The notes below the pieces were generated by a model that worked only from the letters and a program-made list of their open reading frames with translations, was not told the origin of the DNA and did not search any database. A stretch of DNA of 64,000 nucleotides from UBA11740 sp049273695. GTDB taxonomy: Bacteria; Acidobacteriota; Blastocatellia; Pyrinomonadales; Pyrinomonadaceae. Below are positions 60,129 to 64,000 of the stretch, one piece after another (within the stretch, counting starts at the first letter, position 1; each line of letters starts with the position of its first letter). Both the position numbers and the translations under genes were made by a program. Location: NCBI GenBank assembly GCA_049273695.1, contig JBASRE010000036.1:1-64000 (forward strand), read 5' to 3'.

Positions 60129-60151
60129 CGGTTTGCAAATAGCCTGAAAGG

Positions 60152-60187
60152 AAAAGGCTTTCCGTTTTTACACGGAAAGCCTTTTTT
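60152..60187 (+). terminator. Intrinsic terminator after CAP-domain gene
   Basis: AAAAGGCTTTCCG pairs with CGGAAAGCCTTTTT around TTTTTACA. T-runs follow on both strands, so it could act bidirectionally for the CAP gene and for the tRNA-Pro transcript region. Confidence 0.85.
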
Positions 60188-60189
60188 AA

Positions 60190-60266
60190 TGGTCGGGACG
60201 ACTGGATTCGAACCAGCGACCTCACGCACCCCAAGCGTGCGCGCTACCAGGCTGCGCCACGTCCCG
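60190..60266 (-). tRNA. tRNA-Pro (GGG)
   Basis: On the minus strand the cloverleaf is complete. Acceptor CGGGACG pairs with CGTCCCG, the D-arm is GCGCAGCCTGGTAGCGC, the anticodon loop TTGGGGT has anticodon GGG (proline) in stem ACGC/GCGT, and the T-arm has TTCGAATC. Discriminator A and encoded CCA are present. Confidence 0.95.
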
Positions 60267-60318
60267 TCAACGCTTTTAGTATCGCCGCAAACATTTGGAA
60301 TTCAAAGCGTGCGCGTGA

Positions 60319-60831
60319 TTAGTCACTCTTCTTCGGTGTCTTTGTGAGTTCCGCGTCGGTCTCGTTGAGCAAATTCAGAATCTCTTTCAGTTCGGACGCA
60401 ATCCGTCGCAACTCAGCCTTGCTGTCGTTGTTGATATCGTCAGAACTCTGCGCCGCGGAGGTTTCGGGCGCCGGTCGCGTTGTGGCTGAGGATATCCGCC
60501 CGGCCAGCGACGGTGGTGGTTTTAAGCTGCGTACCGGCGCTTTTGCGGCCGCGACGTTGTCGCGCACGGGCCCGCCAGTGCGTATTTCATTTGCCAATTT
60601 CTTTTTCGCTCCTGCGATAGTGTACTGCTCGTCGTAAAGCAATTCTTTGATGCGCAGCGCCATTTCCACGTCGCGGCGCCGGTAAGTGCGTTGGCCCGCC
60701 CGGTTTTTTTGCGGCGCGAGCGTCGGGAACTCCGTCTCCCAATACCTCAGCACGTGAGCCTGCACACCGGCGAGCTCGCACACCTCGCCGATTTTGAAGA
60801 ACAACTTTTCAGGAATAGCGACGGAAGTCAT
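60319..60831 (-). CDS. MerR-family transcription regulator
   Basis: The 170-residue protein has the MerR-like winged helix at 11-75: FFKIGEVCELAGVQAHVLRYWETEFPTLAPQKNRAGQRTYRRRDVEMALRIKELL, followed by YDEQYTIAGAKKKL. The DNA-binding part matches the HTH_17/MerR group common beside tRNA-Pro and integration host factor genes in Acidobacteriota. The C-terminal half is low-complexity plus a short coiled coil (ELRRIASELKEILNLL). No Cys effector motif is seen. Confidence 0.9.
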   Translation of the reverse strand: MTSVAIPEKLFFKIGEVCELAGVQAHVLRYWETEFPTLAPQKNRAGQRTYRRRDVEMALRIKELLYDEQYTIAGAKKKLANEIRTGGPVRDNVAAAKAPVRSLKPPPSLAGRISSATTRPAPETSAAQSSDDINNDSKAELRRIASELKEILNLLNETDAELTKTPKKSD

Positions 60832-61317
60832 CGAGAGTGCGACCGCAAAGTGCCTGCGTCGCCGGGCCGACCTTTCAAGGCCACGCGAAGCTGCCGCATG
60901 TTAACTGCCGCAACTTTTGCGTGTCAACAGTTACATTTAGCGCGCTTCAGCTCAGGGCAGGCATTAAAGGTAAATCTTTAGCTCTAATGCCGCGCGCGGT
61001 CAGCGCGCCGCGTCGACAGACGCAGCCACGATCGATCCTACCATTGACAAGATCAAATCTACTCTGATATTTAGCGTCCGTCTTACGCGGTTTTAGGCCT
61101 CCCGATCCTCAGATCCTTAGACCCGAAATCCGCGCAATCAGAAATCGACAGACTGGCGAAGAGTTTATTGAGCGGGTCGTGATCCCCAATTTGAACCTAC
61201 AGTTAGAGGTTTGTCACCGTAATCGGTCAACGGTGCCCGATATAGACCCTGAATTTTCTCAGTCGCCGGTCGCCGCAACGAAACTCACTGTTACGAGTCC
61301 TTCCAGGAGGTAAAAAC
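60832..61317. other. Divergent intergenic region MerR / haem peroxidase
   Basis: About 485 bp contain the promoters of the MerR gene and the peroxidase gene. ORFs here are short and lack motifs. AGGAGG precedes the peroxidase start. I see no repeat or RNA gene. Confidence 0.5.
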
Positions 61318-63171
61318 ATGGCGACTAAGAAGAAAGCCAAAACGAAAACTGGTATGAAGAAAAAAGCTGGTGCGAAAGCGCCGAGCGTACTAGCCGCTGC
61401 CGAAGCAGTCACACCCATTCCTGCATCAACAACGAATATTCCCTTGCTGATGCAGAAGTTTCTCGACCGGACTTCAATTCCGAGAAACTTTCTTAAGTCG
61501 AAGTTGGTGGAGCTTCCCGAGCTGCGAAAGCGCGTGGCCGATCTCAATCTGAGAATCAATGTGCCGGTGGAGCAGCTGCTGACCAGTGTGAACCGGATCA
61601 AGCCCACGACCGAGGTAGAAGAGTTGTCGGACGACGCCAAAGAGTCAATCTCAGCGTTGAAGCCGGGTTCTCGACGTTTCCACGGGGTCAAGATTCCGAT
61701 CTACTGGTTTCCATTTCCCAGGGTAAGTTCCGCCTGCGCGGACAAGTTTGGATACATGTCATCGACTGCGACGCGAAACGCAACAAAGCTCCCCTTTAAC
61801 GTCGCGATGCAGGCGCTTCTCGGCCAGCTTGGTGACCTGATGGGTGACCCAGGACGCGATCCCAACATCTCGTCTCATAATCCAGCCGATCCTGGCGTGT
61901 CTACGATACCGGCAGGCTTCACTTATTTCGGCCAGTTCGTGGATCACGACATAACATTCGATGTCTCGTCGTCTCTGGATGCGGCCACTGACGCGAACAC
62001 GATTAATAACATGCGAAGTCCGCACTTGGATCTGGATTCCGTTTACGGCCGCGGGCCCGGCTTGGACCCATTTCTCTACGTCTTTCCTTCCTCGGGACCG
62101 CCGACCGCGATAAAGCTTAAGACGGGGGCGAACTCGCCACAGGGACCCGGAGGACCCAGCAGTACAGGCGGGCCCGGAGGTATGGTCGCGCAAACCACTT
62201 GGGATGTACCACGCATAGCCGGAACCAACACTGCCGTCGTAGGCGATCCTCGCAACGATGAGAACCTGATCATCGTGCAGTTCCAACACGCGATGCTGCG
62301 TTTTCACAACGCTGTGGTTGACCTGCTGCTGGCAGCCTCGTTCCCGGACGACATCTTCGCTGAGGCTAAACGGATCGTGATGCACCATTATCAGTGGGCG
62401 GTCGTTAATGACTTCCTGATGAGAATTTGCGGAGCCGCCACTGTCAACAATGCAATCGCAAGCGTGTCAGCTGCGGTAGGCAGTCCTTTCCGAATGCCTG
62501 TCGAATTTGCCGTGGCTGCCTACCGATTCGGTCATAGCATGATCCGCGACCGGTATTGGGTGAATTTCAACTTCATCAACGCCACCCTCGGACAGGTATT
62601 CCAGTTCAATCGCAATCCGCTTCTGCCCGTGTTCTCGAATTGGGTAGTTGATTTCAACGCCTTCTTCGATACCGGCGTACCGGTGCCGGTCCACAACAAG
62701 GCGCGGAAAATAGACAGCGTCATGGCGAATGGTCTCGAGGTGCTGCCTGGCTTTTCCGGAATGATGGCGATTCTGGCCACGCGGAATCTCAGGCGAGGCT
62801 TGGCTCTTGGTCTGCCAAGTGGACAGGGCATGGCCACTTCTTTCGGCATTGCGCCCATGACCGCGGCGCAGATAACCGCGGGGTTGCCAGCGAACGAAGT
62901 TGCCGTGCTGAACTCCAGCGGTGGCGTGCTGCTAAACAAGACGCCCCTGTGGTATTACATCCTCCGCGAGGCGGCAGTCCTCGGAGGCGGCAACCAGTTA
63001 GGGCCTGTCGGTGGAAGAATTGTCGCGGACACTTTCGTCAGAATCCTGAAACGCGATGCCTCCTCTTATCTGAATGTCTCGGGTGGATTCACGCCGATGT
63101 TACCGTCGACGACGCCCGGGGATTTCACCGTGGCCGATCTGGTCACCTTCGCCGGCGTAACCCAACCGTAA
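61318..63171 (+). CDS. Animal-type haem peroxidase (peroxinectin/cyclooxygenase superfamily)
   Basis: The 617-residue protein has AGGAGG nine bases before ATG 61318. Residues 1-30 are Lys/Ala-rich (MATKKKAKTKTGMKKKAGAK). The peroxidase domain covers about 150-600: FTYFGQFVDHDITFD with distal His210, GDPRNDENLIIVQFQHAMLRFHN with the catalytic Arg region, VVNDFLMRICG, AYRFGHSMIRDRYW with proximal His406, and AILATRNLRRGLALGLPSGQ. It has no signal peptide. It should bind haem and oxidise organic or halide substrates. Confidence 0.92.
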   Translation: MATKKKAKTKTGMKKKAGAKAPSVLAAAEAVTPIPASTTNIPLLMQKFLDRTSIPRNFLKSKLVELPELRKRVADLNLRINVPVEQLLTSVNRIKPTTEVEELSDDAKESISALKPGSRRFHGVKIPIYWFPFPRVSSACADKFGYMSSTATRNATKLPFNVAMQALLGQLGDLMGDPGRDPNISSHNPADPGVSTIPAGFTYFGQFVDHDITFDVSSSLDAATDANTINNMRSPHLDLDSVYGRGPGLDPFLYVFPSSGPPTAIKLKTGANSPQGPGGPSSTGGPGGMVAQTTWDVPRIAGTNTAVVGDPRNDENLIIVQFQHAMLRFHNAVVDLLLAASFPDDIFAEAKRIVMHHYQWAVVNDFLMRICGAATVNNAIASVSAAVGSPFRMPVEFAVAAYRFGHSMIRDRYWVNFNFINATLGQVFQFNRNPLLPVFSNWVVDFNAFFDTGVPVPVHNKARKIDSVMANGLEVLPGFSGMMAILATRNLRRGLALGLPSGQGMATSFGIAPMTAAQITAGLPANEVAVLNSSGGVLLNKTPLWYYILREAAVLGGGNQLGPVGGRIVADTFVRILKRDASSYLNVSGGFTPMLPSTTPGDFTVADLVTFAGVTQP

Positions 63172-63380
63172 GGTTGCGTCTGATCTGAGAATGAAAGGGT
63201 TGGAAGGTTCAAGCGCCGCCGGCTTTTGAACCTTCCAGCCTAAGTTCGCAGTCGGTACTTATAACCGTCTTCAATCCCTCCCGATAGTTGCGAACGCGTA
63301 AATGGACGCGCGCATTTTCGAGGTCTATAATCACGCGTTATCCAATCTTTTCCTCAGTTCAGTTTGGAGGTTTCATACAA

Positions 63381-64000
63381 GTGAGCGCACCTGCTGTTGA
63401 TGCCTTTCGCCTTGCCGCGCGCTTTGATGAAGTCGGATTTTCCGACATCGTAAACATCCGTAATCGGGTCATGGAACTCCGGGCGCAGGGCGCGAGCGTC
63501 TATCAGTTCGAAGGCGGCGAACCCTTCCGGCCGACGCCTGACTATATTAAGGACGCAATGGTCGCCGCGCTGAAAGATAACAAGACTCGCTACGCGCCCT
63601 CGTCCGGCATTCCTGAATTGCGCCAGGCCATCACTGACAAGCTGCGCACGCGCAACAATATTCCGGCGAAGGTCGAAAACGTCCTCGTTGTCATTGGCGG
63701 TATGCAGGGTCTGTTCGCCGCGTTCCAATCGGTGGTCAATCCCGGCGATGAGGTACTGGTGTTCTCGCCGTTCTGGACTCCTATCAAAGATTTGGTCGCG
63801 CACAGTGGGGGACGTATCGTGCTCGTGCCCACCCAGGCGGCGCGTGCGGACGGATTCGCAGCGACCCTGGCGCGCTACGCGTCACCGAACACGCGCGCGA
63901 TCTACTTCAACACCCCGACCAATCCTTCTGGAGTTGTGTTTACGCGAGCTGAGGCCGAGGCAGTCGCGCGCTTTGCTGTCGATCGTGACCTCATCATCAT
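63381..64000 (+). CDS. Class I/II aminotransferase, 5' part (runs off window)
   Basis: GTG 63381 (GGAGG ten bases upstream) opens a frame with ARFDEVGFSDIVNIRNRVME, FEGGEPFRPTPDYIKDAM, RYAPSSGIPELRQAITDKL, VVIGGMQGLFAAFQSVVNPG, VFSPFWTPIKDLV and YFNTPTNPSGVVFTRAEAEA. This is the N-terminal part of fold-type I PLP aminotransferases, aspartate/aromatic type. The PLP Lys lies beyond the window end, so it is partial at the 3' side. The substrate cannot be decided. Confidence 0.93.
   Translation, partial: MSAPAVDAFRLAARFDEVGFSDIVNIRNRVMELRAQGASVYQFEGGEPFRPTPDYIKDAMVAALKDNKTRYAPSSGIPELRQAITDKLRTRNNIPAKVENVLVVIGGMQGLFAAFQSVVNPGDEVLVFSPFWTPIKDLVAHSGGRIVLVPTQAARADGFAATLARYASPNTRAIYFNTPTNPSGVVFTRAEAEAVARFAVDRDLII

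Overview
The window looks like a chromosomal segment of an environmental Gram-negative bacterium. My best guess is an Acidobacteriota member of the Blastocatellia/Pyrinomonadales type. This is inferred, not proven: moderate GC with strong GC-rich codon choice, secreted proteins ending in glycine zippers, lipoproteins, many Ser/Thr-kinase and receiver genes, an Asn-rich lipoprotein, and two families of short palindromic intergenic repeats that I associate with this group. No rRNA, CRISPR array, phage or insertion sequence is visible.

Layout. 0-2.3 kb: repeat arms, then groES-groEL on the minus strand. 2.7-9.8 kb (plus): a Crp/Fnr-type regulator, a broken DsbA-like remnant, a secreted zinc phospholipase C-like protein with unusual Cys-rich repeats, a glycine-zipper envelope protein, a YagU-like membrane protein and a glucoamylase-family protein. 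9.8-16.9 kb (minus): a PIN toxin/antitoxin pair, a decayed DUF2971 gene, a TPR protein, an IsdG-like monooxygenase, an S41-like lipoprotein, hypothetical proteins and an exported truncated haemoglobin. 17.2-22.9 kb: a receiver protein, small stress-type proteins, a fatty acid desaturase/degenerate-receiver operon, a four-gene mini-operon with tandem two-TM paralogues, and a general-stress-like protein.

23.8-39.9 kb is the most interesting part and is entirely minus strand. One operon of about 12.5 kb runs MFS transporter - ketoacyl synthase III - 1351-residue histidine-kinase-like ATPase - unknown protein - receiver/PIN protein (split by an apparent -1 frameshift) - 1180-residue protein with three receivers and two putative DNA-binding domains. 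Junctions are 3-16 bp apart or overlap by 4 bp. It reads like a self-contained system that makes and exports a small molecule and couples it to phosphorelay control of an RNase-like effector and transcription. Downstream is a second signalling operon: a lipoprotein with a DxSxS motif, a four-TM protein and a Ser/Thr kinase with a C-terminal SH3-like domain.

40-64 kb is mostly housekeeping: tRNA-Val, a secreted beta-propeller protein, a ThiF/MoeB-like E1 enzyme, a fused AroD-AroE, RlmB, citrate synthase, SAM hydroxide adenosyltransferase, a second glycine-zipper protein, cysteine desulfurase with a NifU-like scaffold, a class A penicillin-binding protein, a CAP-domain protein, tRNA-Pro, a MerR-type regulator, an animal-type haem peroxidase, and the start of a class I/II aminotransferase that runs off the window.

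A recurring TGTG-N8-CACA palindrome followed by GACC/GACG lies in at least five intergenic sites of the first 21 kb. It has the spacing of a CRP-type operator and may be the site of the Crp/Fnr protein encoded at 2.8 kb.
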